Shown: one piece after another, positions 19,459 through 29,864 of the stretch
How the letters are laid out: each line of letters begins with the position of its first letter
How positions within the stretch are numbered: position 1 is the first letter of the stretch
NCBI GenBank assembly: GCA_018062345.1
Contig: JAGOSL010000004.1
Coordinates: 35,281-99,280 of the forward strand
DNA length: 64,000 nucleotides
Origin: Pseudomonadota bacterium
GTDB taxonomy: Bacteria > Pseudomonadota > Alphaproteobacteria > Paracaedibacterales > CAITNM01
Direction of reading: 5' to 3'
Position numbers and translations under genes: made by a program
Notes under the pieces: generated by a model
What the model saw: only the letters and a program-made list of their open reading frames with translations
Database searches by the model: none
Told to the model about the DNA's origin: nothing

Positions 19459-20112
19459 ATGCTCGACGATATTTTAGAACATTCTTTCAAAAAAAAAGCT
19501 TTACTTGCGCAAGCCCTTACTCCGCCAGTTTTGCAGCAGCGTAAACGGGGAAAGGCTTTTGAGAGATTAGAATTTTTAGGCGATCGTATTCTTGGCCTCG
19601 TGATTGCTGAAGCTTTATACGCGCATTACACCCACGACGAAGAGGGAAAACTTGCAAAAAGGCTATCGTATCTTACATCGCGCGAGTTTTGTCACATTAT
19701 TGCCGAACGCATTGATCTAGGTACTTTTTTACCCATTCACACGAACGAGCTAAAAGGTACATCTATTCTTGCAAACTGCATAGAATCAATTATTGCAGCC
19801 TTATACATTGATGGTGGAATAGATGCAGCTCAAAGATTTATTCATAAATATTGGGGGGATGCAATTTATGCATCAGAAGATTTACCCAGGGATCCTAAAA
19901 CTCTTATCCAAGAGTGGGCGCAAAAACGAGGTATGAATATCCCTACCTACAAAGAAATAAAGCGTTCTGGACCAGATCATGCCCCCACATACATGCTTGA
20001 GGTTTTATTACAAAATGGCTTAACAGCCATTGGAGAAGGAAAAAACAAAAAACTTGCCGAAAAGGATGCAGCTCAAAAGCTTTGGCAGAAAATTGATAAT
20101 GGAGTAAAATGA
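19459..20112 (+). CDS. rnc: Ribonuclease III
   Basis: Double-strand RNA endonuclease for rRNA and mRNA processing, 217 residues. The signature ERLEFLGDRILGLVIAEAL (about residues 38-56) and the second acidic motif ANCIESIIAALYIDGG hold the catalytic Glu/Asp residues. A C-terminal dsRNA-binding domain starts near residue 148 (DPKTLIQEWAQ) and ends with KNKKLAEKDAAQKLWQ. The commonly adjacent lepB and era genes are not here. Confidence 0.96.
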   Translation: MLDDILEHSFKKKALLAQALTPPVLQQRKRGKAFERLEFLGDRILGLVIAEALYAHYTHDEEGKLAKRLSYLTSREFCHIIAERIDLGTFLPIHTNELKGTSILANCIESIIAALYIDGGIDAAQRFIHKYWGDAIYASEDLPRDPKTLIQEWAQKRGMNIPTYKEIKRSGPDHAPTYMLEVLLQNGLTAIGEGKNKKLAEKDAAQKLWQKIDNGVK

Positions 20113-20225
20113 AACAGAGTAGGCAAAAAAGGATCACTGTTACCTCGAATTATCAATTATTTAGTCAGTATTTTATCAATGAGAAGTTGTTATCCACAAA
20201 AAAGGCCATATTGGTTAACTATTTC

Positions 20226-20254
20226 TTGACTTTTCGGACGCATAGTTGAAGTAT
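20226..20254 (+). promoter_or_regulatory. Candidate promoter for clpX-lon
   Basis: TTGACT (20226-20231) and AAGTAT (20249-20254) are separated by 17 bases, about 50 bases upstream of the clpX start. The -35 is preceded by C, giving CTTGAC, which also fits the alphaproteobacterial sigma-32 -35 element; the -10 is not a clear match to either sigma factor. An inference from pattern only. Confidence 0.35.
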
Positions 20255-20304
20255 GAGGTGACAAATTTCGTTGCTGCTAATATAAGTTTTGATGTGGAGA
20301 AAAT

Positions 20305-21570
20305 ATGAGCAAATCTGCTGGTGATAGCAAAAATACCCTATATTGCTCTTTTTGTGGAAAAAGTCAGCATGAAGTCCGCAAGTTAATTGCAGGGCCAACT
20401 GTATTTATATGCGATGAGTGCGTAGACCTGTGCACTGATATAATTCAAGAAGAAAACGCAGGACCTCGTTTACTGACTGAAGGAGTACCTTCCCCCTTAG
20501 AAATTCGTAAAGTTCTTGATGACTATGTTATCGGGCAAGAACACGCAAAAAAAGTTCTATCAGTTGCGGTGCATAATCATTACAAACGTCTTAACCATAG
20601 TGGCGGCAGTAATGGCGATGTTGAGATTGCAAAATCAAACATTATGTTAGTTGGCCCAACAGGTAGCGGTAAAACTTTGCTTGCTCAAACTTTAGCACGT
20701 ATTATTGATGTTCCTTTCACAATGGCCGATGCAACCACACTAACCGAAGCAGGCTATGTAGGTGAAGATGTTGAAAATATTATTCTAAAACTTTTACAAG
20801 CAGCTGACTATAATGTAGAGCGCGCTCAGCGTGGCATTGTTTACATTGATGAAGTTGATAAGATTTCTAGAAAATCTGATAATCCCTCTATTACACGCGA
20901 TGTTTCTGGCGAAGGTGTACAGCAAGCTTTGCTAAAAATTATGGAAGGGACGATTGCTTCTGTGCCCCCTCAAGGTGGTCGCAAACATCCTCAGCAAGAA
21001 TTCTTGCAGGTTGATACGACTAATATTTTATTCATCTGCGGCGGAGCTTTCGCTGGGTTGGAAAGAATTATCGCAGGACGTAAAAAAGGCAGCGGTATAG
21101 GATTTGGAGTAGATGTAAAAGGCCCACAAGATCACAAGATAGGTGAGCTTCTAAGAGATCTTGAGCCAGAAGATTTGTTGAAATTTGGTCTTATCCCAGA
21201 GTTTATTGGGCGTCTACCAGTTGTTGCAACACTTGGCGATTTGGATGAAGCAGCATTAGTTGAAATATTGTCCACTCCAAAAAACGCATTGCTAAAGCAA
21301 TATGCAAGATTATTTGAAATGGAAGATGTAAAACTAACCTTTGAAAATGAAGCTCTTCATTCAGTTGCACAAAAAGCTATCTTGAGAAAAACTGGTGCCA
21401 GAGGCCTACGCTCAATTATGGAGAATATTTTACTTGAGCCAATGTATGAGTTACCATCAAGAGAAGATGTAGAAGAAGTTATCATTAATAAAGAAGTTGT
21501 AGAAAATAAAGGACAGCCGGTGGTTGTTCTAAAGCAAGAAGAACCTAAGCGTAAAGAAGGCGCCCGTTGA
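20305..21570 (+). CDS. clpX: ATP-dependent Clp protease ATP-binding subunit ClpX
   Basis: AAA+ unfoldase, 421 residues. The N-terminal zinc finger shows CSFCGK (about residue 14) and CDEC (about 38). Walker A is GPTGSGKT (about residue 117), Walker B YIDEVDKI, followed by sensor and pore-loop regions such as [14 protein letters not shown] and IGFGVDV. The stop overlaps the lon start (TGATG). In many proteobacteria clpP precedes clpX; here the upstream gene is rnc, so clpP must lie elsewhere. The upstream 192-bp spacer should hold the promoter. Confidence 0.97.
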   Translation: MSKSAGDSKNTLYCSFCGKSQHEVRKLIAGPTVFICDECVDLCTDIIQEENAGPRLLTEGVPSPLEIRKVLDDYVIGQEHAKKVLSVAVHNHYKRLNHSGGSNGDVEIAKSNIMLVGPTGSGKTLLAQTLARIIDVPFTMADATTLTEAGYVGEDVENIILKLLQAADYNVERAQRGIVYIDEVDKISRKSDNPSITRDVSGEGVQQALLKIMEGTIASVPPQGGRKHPQQEFLQVDTTNILFICGGAFAGLERIIAGRKKGSGIGFGVDVKGPQDHKIGELLRDLEPEDLLKFGLIPEFIGRLPVVATLGDLDEAALVEILSTPKNALLKQYARLFEMEDVKLTFENEALHSVAQKAILRKTGARGLRSIMENILLEPMYELPSREDVEEVIINKEVVENKGQPVVVLKQEEPKRKEGAR

Positions 21571-24002
21571 TGGTAAAGAAAAGTAAATCGCTTTCAATTT
21601 CTCAGGGGAACTTATTCCCAGTATTGCCCTTGCGTGATATTGTCGTATTTCCCCATATGATTGTTCCTCTTTTTGTGGGGCGTGATAAATCAGTACTAGC
21701 GCTAGAAGAAATGATGCTTTCAAACAAGAAAGAGCTTATTCTTGTTACGCAAAAAAACCCATCAGATGACAATCCAGAAGCAAAAGATTTATATTCGGTG
21801 GGTACACTTGGCACTTTATTACAGCTTCTAAAGCTTCCTGACGGCACCGTTAAAGTATTAGTTGAGGGAACTCACCGGGTTCGGTTAAACCAATTTGTTG
21901 AAGAGTCACCCTATTTTCAAGCTTACGGATCTATTATTCCTGAGGAAGATGGTTCTGAAGAAGAATTAGAAGCCCTTATACGTGCTGTTGTTTCTCAATT
22001 TGAACAGTATGTTAAGCTTAATAGGAAAATTCCCCCAGAAGTTTTGGTAACAGTTAACCAAATATCGGACCCGGCAAAACTTGCAGACACGGTCGCTTCT
22101 TACTTTAGCTTAAAGATTCCCGACAAGCAGATTTTGCTTGAAACAGCTAATACTAGCAAACGCCTAGAAAAAGTGCTTGGCTTTATTGAAAGTGAAAGCG
22201 CTGTTTTACACGTAGAGAAAAAAATCCGCACCCGCGTTAAAAAGCAAATGGAAAAAACTCAGCGTGAATACTATCTCAACGAACAGCTCAAAGCAATTAA
22301 TCGCGAATTAGGCGAAGGTGAAGACGCTAAAGACGAAATCGCTGAGCTAGAGGAAAAAATTAAAAAAGTAAAACTCAGCAAGGAAGCTAAAGAGAAAGCT
22401 TTAGCTGAAGTTCGCAAATTGAAAACCATGAATGCATCTTCGGCAGAATCAACGGTTATTCGTAATTATCTAGATTGGCTATTGAATTTGCCCTGGAAAC
22501 AACGAAGTCGCATAAAAAATTCTTTAACAGCAGCTGAAGATATTTTAAATAAAGATCATTACGGGCTGGATAAAGTTAAAGAGCGCATTTTGGAATACCT
22601 TGCTGTACAAGCAAGAGTTGGCAAAGTTCGCGGGCAAATTCTATGTTTGGTTGGTCCTCCTGGTGTAGGAAAAACTAGTTTAGGAAAATCCCTAGCAAAG
22701 GCTACCGGCAGGAGTTTTGTGCGAGTTGCTTTAGGCGGTGTGCGTGATGAATCTGAAATTAGAGGCCATAGACGTACTTATATTGGCTCTATGCCAGGAA
22801 AAATCATTCAAGGAATGAAAAAGGCAAAAGCATCAAATCCTTTATTTTTGTTAGATGAAATCGACAAACTTGGAAGCGATTGGCGAGGTGATCCGGCATC
22901 TGCATTGTTAGAAGTATTGGATCCAGAGCAAAATGCTACATTCAATGATCATTATCTTGAGGTTGATTACGATCTATCAGATGTCATGTTCATCACCACG
23001 GCCAATACATTAAAAATGCCACAACCACTGCTTGACCGTATGGAAATCATTCGTATTCCTGGGTACACAGAGGACGAAAAGTTAGTTATCTCTAAACAGC
23101 ATCTCATTCCAAAGCAAATGGAACATCATGGGCTTAAAGCGACAGAATTCTCAATTAATGATGAAGCTTTATTAACACTTATTCGTAATTACACGCGTGA
23201 AGCTGGCGTACGCAGCCTTGAACGTGAAATCACGAATCTTTGTCGAAAAGCAGTTCGTGAAATCATGAGCACTAAGATTAAAACATTGAAAATTAACGAA
23301 GAAAATCTGAAAAAATATGCAGGCATTAAGCGCTTCAGATATGGACTTGCAGAAGAAAATGATACTGTGGGCGTAACGACAGGACTTGCATGGACAGAGT
23401 CTGGCGGTGAGCTATTGAGCATTGAAGCAGTTGTGTTACCAGGAAAAGGTAAGACCTTGATTACAGGCAAACTTGGTGATGTAATGCAAGAGTCTGTTCA
23501 GGCAGCCCTTAGTTATGTTCGCTCACGATCAACTCAATTTGGCTTAAAGCCAAGTTTGTTTGAGCACAAGGACATTCACATCCACGTACCAGAAGGCGCT
23601 ATTCCAAAAGATGGTCCGTCAGCAGGTATTACAATGTGCACTTCTATTGTCTCAGTGCTAACGGGGATTCCTGTATCAAGAGATGTTGCAATGACAGGCG
23701 AAGTTACCTTGCGCGGTAACGTGCTTCCCATAGGTGGTTTAAAAGAAAAATTACTTGCAGCTCACCGAGGGGGCGTTAAAACTGTAATTATCCCTTATGA
23801 TAATGAAAAGGACCTTGCAGAGATTCCAGAAAACGTCACCAAGGGATTGACTATTATACCTGTTAAACAAGTAGATGAAGTCTTGCGTTTGGCTCTTTCT
23901 TATGAACCTCAGCCTATAGAGCATTCCGAAGAGGATGAGTTTAAAGATAAAAAATTAAATACCCCCACACCAGAAACGTTGGTAGCGCAGACAATGCAGT
24001 AG
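21570..24002 (+). CDS. lon: Lon protease
   Basis: ATP-dependent serine protease, 810 residues from the ATG at 21570; an in-frame TTG one codon earlier is unlikely. The N-terminal substrate domain (about 10-205) begins [20 protein letters not shown]. Walker [10 protein letters not shown] is at about 362, the Walker B region [10 protein letters not shown] follows, and the catalytic dyad is Ser684 in PKDGPSAG and Lys727 in GGLKEK. The start overlaps the clpX stop by one base, so the two are translationally coupled. A convergent gene ends 26 bp downstream around a shared hairpin. Confidence 0.97.
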   Translation: MVKKSKSLSISQGNLFPVLPLRDIVVFPHMIVPLFVGRDKSVLALEEMMLSNKKELILVTQKNPSDDNPEAKDLYSVGTLGTLLQLLKLPDGTVKVLVEGTHRVRLNQFVEESPYFQAYGSIIPEEDGSEEELEALIRAVVSQFEQYVKLNRKIPPEVLVTVNQISDPAKLADTVASYFSLKIPDKQILLETANTSKRLEKVLGFIESESAVLHVEKKIRTRVKKQMEKTQREYYLNEQLKAINRELGEGEDAKDEIAELEEKIKKVKLSKEAKEKALAEVRKLKTMNASSAESTVIRNYLDWLLNLPWKQRSRIKNSLTAAEDILNKDHYGLDKVKERILEYLAVQARVGKVRGQILCLVGPPGVGKTSLGKSLAKATGRSFVRVALGGVRDESEIRGHRRTYIGSMPGKIIQGMKKAKASNPLFLLDEIDKLGSDWRGDPASALLEVLDPEQNATFNDHYLEVDYDLSDVMFITTANTLKMPQPLLDRMEIIRIPGYTEDEKLVISKQHLIPKQMEHHGLKATEFSINDEALLTLIRNYTREAGVRSLEREITNLCRKAVREIMSTKIKTLKINEENLKKYAGIKRFRYGLAEENDTVGVTTGLAWTESGGELLSIEAVVLPGKGKTLITGKLGDVMQESVQAALSYVRSRSTQFGLKPSLFEHKDIHIHVPEGAIPKDGPSAGITMCTSIVSVLTGIPVSRDVAMTGEVTLRGNVLPIGGLKEKLLAAHRGGVKTVIIPYDNEKDLAEIPENVTKGLTIIPVKQVDEVLRLALSYEPQPIEHSEEDEFKDKKLNTPTPETLVAQTMQ

Positions 24003-24015
24003 TCTTTTTAAGAAA

Positions 24016-24044
24016 ATGTGGAAGTGATTAACTCACTTTCACAT
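24016..24044. terminator. Hairpin between convergent lon and 24028 gene
   Basis: A 12-bp stem (24016-24027 with 24033-24044, one G-T pair) encloses a 5-base loop. T-runs follow on both strands. The stop codon of the minus-strand gene (24028-24030) lies in the loop, so the stem overlaps the last codons of that gene. It probably serves as a bidirectional terminator. Confidence 0.5.
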
Positions 24045-25227
24045 AAATCTTTTCTACACGCTCACCAAATTGCTCAGCGCCTTGCAGCACAAATCCATGT
24101 GGCTCAAGAGGATGCTCTGTAAGATCTAAATACGTTCTAAAAATTCCTCCGATGGGTAAACTATTAGCAATTTGTTCTCCAGAATTAGAAAGCATAAAGG
24201 CATGATCAATAATACACCTGATTGGGCTCACTCCTTCATCATTCAGTGTCTTTAAAGCTTCCCAAAATTCGGACGTAGTTGCATTTGCAAAAACATCTGC
24301 ATGCGCAGCTCCGTTGTAAGAAATATCATCACTCTCGCTTAAAGCAACTGCTATCTGGCCACCATGATCGCATAAACAATGTTGGCAATCATGAACAAAT
24401 GTCTTTCCCGTATATGCTTTTAAAAAATCATCTGCCAAGTACCTAGGTGTTTCTGCAACATCTGCAATCAACGAATGCCCACACCCAATAACTAATGTGT
24501 CTGTGTGACCTTCTAGCTGTATGTATTTCAAAATTGATTTAGCTAGAGTGTGGCTTGGGTCTTTTTGTTCCGCAAAAAGATAATCATCGCCAGCAACTAA
24601 ACCTTCTGCTAGCAATGTCATGCGCATATTGATAAGAGTAGAATCAGCGTAAGCATTTGACGCAAAAAATATTTTAGCCAGGAAATGTTTAAGTAGTGCA
24701 CTGTTGCCACCTAGCATTTCTAAACGATGATTGTAAGCAGCAATAATTTTTTCGCACATGACTATAGATTCAGCAATATATTCTTCAAATTTACTAAAGG
24801 CACTTTCATCTGCATGTAATAAATTTAAAATTGCTGCGTACATTTCATCACTATTGGTATCGCTAAGAAGTGGCGCAGAAGGCAGATCGCCTTTGAACGA
24901 ATTACAATACTTTTGCCTCATTGCTTTTTTAAAAAATTCACTAGCAAAGATTTCATTTCGTGAAAAAACCAAAGGGATCAGCTGAATAGATTCTAAGTGC
25001 ATCTTTATGCTTTGTGTTGCTGGGTGACCTGGAAAAGCATCGGCAAATGCTTCCCAGCGAGTTTTATCAAATGTCATAATCTTGAAGTATGCCGGCATAT
25101 TACGCCCTAAGCTTAAGCCATCATCAACTATTTCTTGAGCTGTAGAAAGTTCTGCGGAATAAGAAGGAACAACAAAAAAAAGTGCTACAGTAGCTTGTTT
25201 TAAATATTTTTTTACTAACACGTGCAT
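24028..25227 (-). CDS. Exported protein with methyltransferase-like C-terminal half
   Basis: A 399-residue protein that I do not recognise as a named family. The N-terminus (LVKKYLKQATVALFFVVPSYSAEL) is a good signal peptide with a likely cut after YSA. The middle (about 30-245) is helical. The C-terminal part has a Rossmann-like start, TLVIGCGHSL at about 251, then AAHADVFANATTSEFWEAL and IRCIIDHAFML, which follow the order of motifs I, II/III and post-II of class I SAM methyltransferases. A cluster of His and Cys (HDCQHCLCDHGG) sits between. A SAM enzyme in the periplasm would lack its cofactor, so either the domain has another role or the protein reaches a host cytosol. Function is unassigned. 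Confidence 0.75.
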   Translation of the reverse strand: MHVLVKKYLKQATVALFFVVPSYSAELSTAQEIVDDGLSLGRNMPAYFKIMTFDKTRWEAFADAFPGHPATQSIKMHLESIQLIPLVFSRNEIFASEFFKKAMRQKYCNSFKGDLPSAPLLSDTNSDEMYAAILNLLHADESAFSKFEEYIAESIVMCEKIIAAYNHRLEMLGGNSALLKHFLAKIFFASNAYADSTLINMRMTLLAEGLVAGDDYLFAEQKDPSHTLAKSILKYIQLEGHTDTLVIGCGHSLIADVAETPRYLADDFLKAYTGKTFVHDCQHCLCDHGGQIAVALSESDDISYNGAAHADVFANATTSEFWEALKTLNDEGVSPIRCIIDHAFMLSNSGEQIANSLPIGGIFRTYLDLTEHPLEPHGFVLQGAEQFGERVEKIYVKVS

Positions 25228-25308
25228 AACTACAGAAAAAATGAGAATCTGTAGTTATTATTATTATTTGTTTATTATGATATGGTTAATTTTTATGATT
25301 TTTTAAAT

Positions 25309-26214
25309 TCAACCATAAATAATTTGCTTATATTCAGGATTTCTTGCTAGCAGAACAGCTGCTACTAAGCGATGTGCACCATCTAGGTGAGTACCATTAG
25401 TATAACGCATAAATTTTTCAACAGTTTGGGCTGAATGCGCGTAAACTTCGGGCTCTTTCAAAGCTTTTTGATACATAAATTGCTGAAGTAAGTACCCTAA
25501 AAAAGAGTCGTCACTTTGTTTTAAAAGGTCTTGAAGAGCTGATTTTAGATCATTCAGATTAGAAATATGAAAAAGTCTTTCAATAGATTGCAATATAATA
25601 GCCCCACCGACTTCATGGATTTTTTGATAAATACCAGGTGCACCCGCTGCCATTTCAAGAATAGTGGAATCTACTTCGCCACCCTGCACCGCTGAAATTT
25701 TTCGCATATCCGCAGCAGATAGCGGTTTAAAATCAATCTTGACACAACGCGAACGAATTGTTGGTAAAACGCTGCCAAGGCTATGACAAACAAGCAAAAA
25801 TAAAGTGTCTTGAGGAGGTTCTTCCAAAATTTTAAGCAATGCATTTGCTGCTTGGCGATTCATTTGATCAATCGCATCTATCACAATAATTCGTTGCCCT
25901 TGTATTGCAGCTTTCTTCTTTAAACTGTTTAAAAGTGTACGCACTTGTTCGATAGTAATTTCATGCTTTTGCTTGCCTTCTTCATCACTAATACGGGAAA
26001 TATAAAAGTAATTAGGATACGAACCATTCATGCACTGTTGCTGCACCACATTTTCAGTAAATGGGCTACATTTGACCAAAATTGAGAGTGCTAAATTTTT
26101 AGCAATTGAAGCTTTTCCAATGCCCATTGCTCCATTTAGCAAAAAGGCTTGATGTCGATGACTCTCAAGTGCAGTTTGTAGTGCTGTGTACGATGATGTG
26201 TGGCCGATAATCAT
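25309..26214 (-). CDS. holB: DNA polymerase III delta-prime subunit
   Basis: Clamp-loader subunit, 301 residues. The AAA+ part has a P-loop-like GAMGIGKASIA (about residue 29), HEITIEQVRTLL, IVIDAIDQMNRQAANALLK and ILEEPPQDTLFLL, then TIRSRCVKIDF with the SRC motif of clamp loaders. The zinc module normally formed by four cysteines in delta-prime is only partly present (KCSPF, QQQC). The last 110 residues form the helical collar domain with weak conservation. The next gene downstream lies on the same strand but is far from it and convergent with lon. Confidence 0.88.
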   Translation of the reverse strand: MIIGHTSSYTALQTALESHRHQAFLLNGAMGIGKASIAKNLALSILVKCSPFTENVVQQQCMNGSYPNYFYISRISDEEGKQKHEITIEQVRTLLNSLKKKAAIQGQRIIVIDAIDQMNRQAANALLKILEEPPQDTLFLLVCHSLGSVLPTIRSRCVKIDFKPLSAADMRKISAVQGGEVDSTILEMAAGAPGIYQKIHEVGGAIILQSIERLFHISNLNDLKSALQDLLKQSDDSFLGYLLQQFMYQKALKEPEVYAHSAQTVEKFMRYTNGTHLDGAHRLVAAVLLARNPEYKQIIYG

Positions 26215-26269
26215 GGCCTACTTTAGCTTGAAACGTTCTAAAAAAAAACCCTGAAGATAAAATACCTTG

Positions 26270-26560
26270 CTAATCACCAATAATAATAGTTGGCATACCA
26301 AGCAAAATAGAACCTCCATGACCGCAAGGATCTCCCATACGCACCATTGGATTTCCGGCTGCCATTACTGTGGCGCTTCCCTTTGCTACTTTATCAGGAG
26401 GCCCCACACATACCGACATATTATTAATATTAACCGCAGGAGGACCTCCGACAATAACTGTAACTGCCATTCCAATAGTTGGCCCTCCTATATGTGGTAC
26501 AACTCCAGTTACTTGTGGGCAAACGTGTAAGGATCCTAGAAATGCAGCTGGATTTGGCAT
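26270..26560 (-). CDS. PAAR-domain protein
   Basis: A 96-residue protein made almost entirely of a PAAR (type VI secretion spike tip) domain. Glycine/proline-rich repeats VPHIGGPTIG, VTVIVGGPPAVNINNM, ATVMAAGNPMVRMGD and SILLGMPTIIIGD match the PAAR beta-cone pattern, and potential zinc ligands occur in HVCPQ, VCVGPP and DPCGHGG. PAAR proteins sharpen the VgrG spike and carry effectors. No VgrG, Hcp or other secretion gene is in this window. The gene starts 2 bp after the rmuC stop, so it may be transcribed with bdhA-rmuC. The opposite-strand frames over it are shadows. Confidence 0.85.
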   Translation of the reverse strand: MPNPAAFLGSLHVCPQVTGVVPHIGGPTIGMAVTVIVGGPPAVNINNMSVCVGPPDKVAKGSATVMAAGNPMVRMGDPCGHGGSILLGMPTIIIGD

Positions 26561-26561
26561 A

Positions 26562-27767
26562 TCACTTCACTTTTAAGGCCCGCAAAGGCACTTCAATTTC
26601 GCTAGCTTCTTCCAAGGTATGAGGATTCGGATCAAGCTCTTGAAAACGTCGAGCACTTACAAGCACACGCTGTTCAAATGATCCTACCGTGCTGTTATAA
26701 GCTTCGACAGCTGTTTCAAGGCCCTTACCCATCCGTCCTATATGACCAGTCATATCGCCCAAACGCTTGTACAATTCTTGGCCCAAAACAGAAATGGCCT
26801 TGGCGTTTTCAGCAATATTTTCTTGACGCCAGCCATAAGCAACAGCCCGAAGCAATGCTATTAAGGTAGTTGGTGTAGCCATCAAAACTTTTTCATTAAC
26901 TCCTGCTTCAATTAAACCGGGGTCAGCTTGAAGAGCAGCGCTAAACATCGCCTCGTTTGGAATAAAGAGCACAACAAATTCAGGACTGTGCTCGAACTGT
27001 TCAAAATAACTTTTTTGAGAGAGCTGTCGAATGTGCGTTCGCACATGGCGTGCATGATCTTGTAATTTTTGAGCTTTCTGCGAATCATCTTGGGCTTCTA
27101 AATAATCAAGGTAGGCTACCAACGGAGTTTTTGCATCAATAACAATAGTTTTACCCGCAGGCAAACGCACGATCATGTCAGGGCGAAGCCTTCCTTCATC
27201 ACCGAGCACTTGTTCAAAAAAATCAACATGATCAACCATACCAGCCATTTCAATTACGCGTTTGAGCTGCATCTCTCCCCATTGCCCCCTGGCATGTGGG
27301 GTACGCAAAGCCTTTACAAGAGTTGCGGTTTCTTGACGCAAATCCTTTTGTGATATGACCATGTCCGTCAGTTGGCGTTTTAAATCAGCAAATGCTTCAA
27401 TGCGATGTTTTTCAACGGTTTGCACTTGAGTGTTTACCTGCTCTAGAGATTTTGAAATGGGTTCAAGCATGTGCTTAAACTGTTCTTGGCGCTGTTCAAA
27501 CGTTAAATTTGCTTTTTCAAGCACTCCATCAAATTGTGCTTTAGCCAATCCTAAAAACTGATTCGATTGATTAATCAACGCTTGCTGAGTAAGACGCTCA
27601 ATTTGCTGCTGCCACATTTGTTGGATCTGTTGATCTGTTTGTGTTTGACTTCTCAATTGAACGTTTTCAATAAGAAGAGTCTGTTTTTGGTGTATTAAAT
27701 AAAGGCATGCACCCGCAAGCATTGCAACAGAAGCTACTAACGACCAAAATATGATATCTACTTCCAT
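26562..27767 (-). CDS. rmuC: DNA recombination protein RmuC
   Basis: A 401-residue protein from the ATG at 27767 ([17 protein letters not shown]); the AAGGA Shine-Dalgarno in TAAGAAGGAAAAAATGG decides this start, and a longer frame running into bdhA is a shadow. It has an N-terminal membrane helix, a long coiled coil (about 30-160), then the RmuC nuclease-like domain with [39 protein letters not shown] and [12 protein letters not shown]. The RPDMIV...IDAK pattern is the PD-(D/E)XK-like core. Family members limit recombination at short repeats. The gene lies 10 bp after bdhA. Confidence 0.94.
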   Translation of the reverse strand: MEVDIIFWSLVASVAMLAGACLYLIHQKQTLLIENVQLRSQTQTDQQIQQMWQQQIERLTQQALINQSNQFLGLAKAQFDGVLEKANLTFEQRQEQFKHMLEPISKSLEQVNTQVQTVEKHRIEAFADLKRQLTDMVISQKDLRQETATLVKALRTPHARGQWGEMQLKRVIEMAGMVDHVDFFEQVLGDEGRLRPDMIVRLPAGKTIVIDAKTPLVAYLDYLEAQDDSQKAQKLQDHARHVRTHIRQLSQKSYFEQFEHSPEFVVLFIPNEAMFSAALQADPGLIEAGVNEKVLMATPTTLIALLRAVAYGWRQENIAENAKAISVLGQELYKRLGDMTGHIGRMGKGLETAVEAYNSTVGSFEQRVLVSARRFQELDPNPHTLEEASEIEVPLRALKVK

Positions 27768-27777
27768 TTTTTCCTTC

Positions 27778-28557
27778 TTATTGTGCTGTCCATCCACCAT
27801 CCATGGAAAGAGTAGCTCCGTTAATTTGCGATGCCGAAGATTGACATAAAAATAAAACAAATTCACCAATTTCTTCTGCTGTGACGAAATGCCCAGTTGG
27901 TTGCTTTTCTTTCAACAAAGTGGACTTGGCAAGATCTATACTGATTCCCTGCTCTGCTGCGCGCTTTTCAATTTGAGCTTGCACCAATGGGGTTAAAACC
28001 CAACCTGGACAAATAGCGTTACATGTTACCCCTTTTGTTGCATTTTCAAGGGCAGCAACTTTGGTAAGACCTACTATACCATGCTTACTTGCAACATAAG
28101 CAGCTTTATTGGCGGAAGCCACAAGGCCATGACAAGAAGCGATATTGATAATTCGACCCCATTTCTTTTCTTGCATCTGGGGTAGCAAAAGTCGCATAAA
28201 ATGAAATGCAGACGACAGATTTACAGCTAAAATTTGATCCCACTGTAGCGGCGAAAATTCATGAATTGGCGCAACGTGTTGAATGCCTGCGTTATTTACT
28301 AGAATATCGACAACAACATCTGAAGCCTTTAAATCATTAGAAAATTTCTCAATAGCTTGGGCATTACTTACATCAACACTGTAATAGCCTAAAACTTTGC
28401 CTAAACTTGACAAATACTCAATTAAAGACTTCACTTGTTCTTGTGGCTCAATTCCATGGAGAATCACTTGATAACCATTTTGCAGAAGTATTTTTGCAAT
28501 GCCTCTTCCTATTCCGCTTGATGAACCGGTAACTAACGCAGTTTTTTCGGTGTTCAT
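27778..28557 (-). CDS. bdhA: D-3-hydroxybutyrate dehydrogenase
   Basis: NAD-dependent short-chain dehydrogenase of 259 residues that interconverts 3-hydroxybutyrate and acetoacetate. The nucleotide-binding motif [12 protein letters not shown] is followed by [14 protein letters not shown], which is diagnostic for 3-hydroxybutyrate dehydrogenases. The catalytic Ser is in INIASCHG and Tyr-x-x-x-Lys in AAYVASKHG. The C-terminal part has [19 protein letters not shown] and ends SMDGGWTAQ. The start is fixed by AAGGGGAGCGCAATG; an 18-codon upstream extension has no support. This suggests use of ketone bodies or PHB-derived substrate. Confidence 0.93.
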   Translation of the reverse strand: MNTEKTALVTGSSSGIGRGIAKILLQNGYQVILHGIEPQEQVKSLIEYLSSLGKVLGYYSVDVSNAQAIEKFSNDLKASDVVVDILVNNAGIQHVAPIHEFSPLQWDQILAVNLSSAFHFMRLLLPQMQEKKWGRIINIASCHGLVASANKAAYVASKHGIVGLTKVAALENATKGVTCNAICPGWVLTPLVQAQIEKRAAEQGISIDLAKSTLLKEKQPTGHFVTAEEIGEFVLFLCQSSASQINGATLSMDGGWTAQ

Positions 28558-28631
28558 TGCGCTCCCCTTACAAATTTGATATGTTTGTGGCTTATTGAAC
28601 CATTTGGCCATATTCCCCTTTCATTAGCAAT

Positions 28632-29846
28632 ATGATAAAGACTTTTAAAAACAAGATCCCCTTGTCAATTTGGGCAATCGGCTTTACAAGCATGCTTTTG
28701 AACATATCAACAGTTATGATCTTTGGCATTGCTGCGTTATATGTGCAACAAATCCTTGGAGTTGCCACTGGGGTTTTATTAGTTCTTGAGGGTGTTTTTG
28801 AAGCGATAGCATACTTGATGAAGCTATTTTCAGGTATACTCAGCGATTATTTGCGCAAGAGAAAAGCCGTTATTGTTTGGGGTGTTGCTTTATCTGTTAT
28901 AGCTAGACCCGTATTTGCTTTATTTTCAAACTTGCCTGCTGTGCTAGCAGCCCGCATTCTCGATCGTTTAGGAAATGGTATACATGCAACACCTCGTGAT
29001 GCATTGGTGAGTGATCTTGCTCCTGAAGATATAAAAGGTGCTTGCTTTGGTCTTAGGCAGAGTTTGGCCGTTGCTGGATCCTTTATCGGCGGATTTCTTG
29101 GTATTTGGTGCATGACCACAACGGATAAGGATTTTAAAACTGTTTTTGCTGTTGCCAGTATCCCAGCATTTCTTGGTCTCTTACTTTTGATATTTTGCGT
29201 GAAAGACTCCCAAAAGAAGGAAGAAAAGAATGCTATCGCCAAGCAGCCAATTCGTCACCCTATTCGTTTCAAGGATTTAAAGCGTCTTGGAAAATCATAC
29301 TGGATTTTAATGTCAATTGTACTTGTTTATATGAGTGCAAGGGTTGGAGAGTCTGTATTGGTACTACATGCAACTGGCAACTTCAATTTAGATCAGAATT
29401 TTTCACATGCGGTGATGATTTTGTATAACGGAATGAATACATTATGTTCTTATCCGGTTGGTCGTTTGTCTGATAAATTTGGCCGTTATGGTTTCTTAGG
29501 CTTAAGTTTTTTTATGTTATTACTAGCTGATTGCTTTTTAGGGTTTGCTCAAAATTTAACCACTATGATGGTTGGTGTTGCGTTATGGGGAATTCAAATT
29601 GGCATGAGCCAAAGCATGTTTTTAAGTCTAATTGCAGACTATGTTCCTGAAGACCTGCGTGGCACAGGAATTGGATTTTTCTACCTTATCAGCGCTGTAG
29701 CGCTTATTATCGCTGGTGCTATTGGTGGAATTTTTGCGCACATGTACAGCCAATTTGCCACATTCATTGCAAGTGGAACAATAAGCTTAATAGCACTTTT
29801 AATGCTTGCTATTTTTTACAAGACTTTGCAAAATCAGAAAATTTAA
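28632..29846 (+). CDS. MFS transporter
   Basis: Inner-membrane carrier of the major facilitator superfamily, 404 residues with about 12 hydrophobic helices. The segment RILDRLGNGIHATPRDALVSD between helices 4 and 5 is typical of an MFS subgroup with a DR-G-G-PRDALV loop. A second loop, GRLSDKFGRYG, is the usual mid-protein MFS motif A. Substrate is unknown. It is divergent from bdhA (74 bp apart) and followed with no gap by another MFS gene, suggesting an operon. Confidence 0.88.
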   Translation: MIKTFKNKIPLSIWAIGFTSMLLNISTVMIFGIAALYVQQILGVATGVLLVLEGVFEAIAYLMKLFSGILSDYLRKRKAVIVWGVALSVIARPVFALFSNLPAVLAARILDRLGNGIHATPRDALVSDLAPEDIKGACFGLRQSLAVAGSFIGGFLGIWCMTTTDKDFKTVFAVASIPAFLGLLLLIFCVKDSQKKEEKNAIAKQPIRHPIRFKDLKRLGKSYWILMSIVLVYMSARVGESVLVLHATGNFNLDQNFSHAVMILYNGMNTLCSYPVGRLSDKFGRYGFLGLSFFMLLLADCFLGFAQNLTTMMVGVALWGIQIGMSQSMFLSLIADYVPEDLRGTGIGFFYLISAVALIIAGAIGGIFAHMYSQFATFIASGTISLIALLMLAIFYKTLQNQKI

Positions 29847-29864
29847 TTGATTGAGAAATCAAAT

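Noticed and set aside
26267..26576. Plus-strand frames over the PAAR gene
   Set aside because: They are antisense shadows of the Gly/Pro-rich PAAR codons; the minus-strand protein has clear PAAR motifs.
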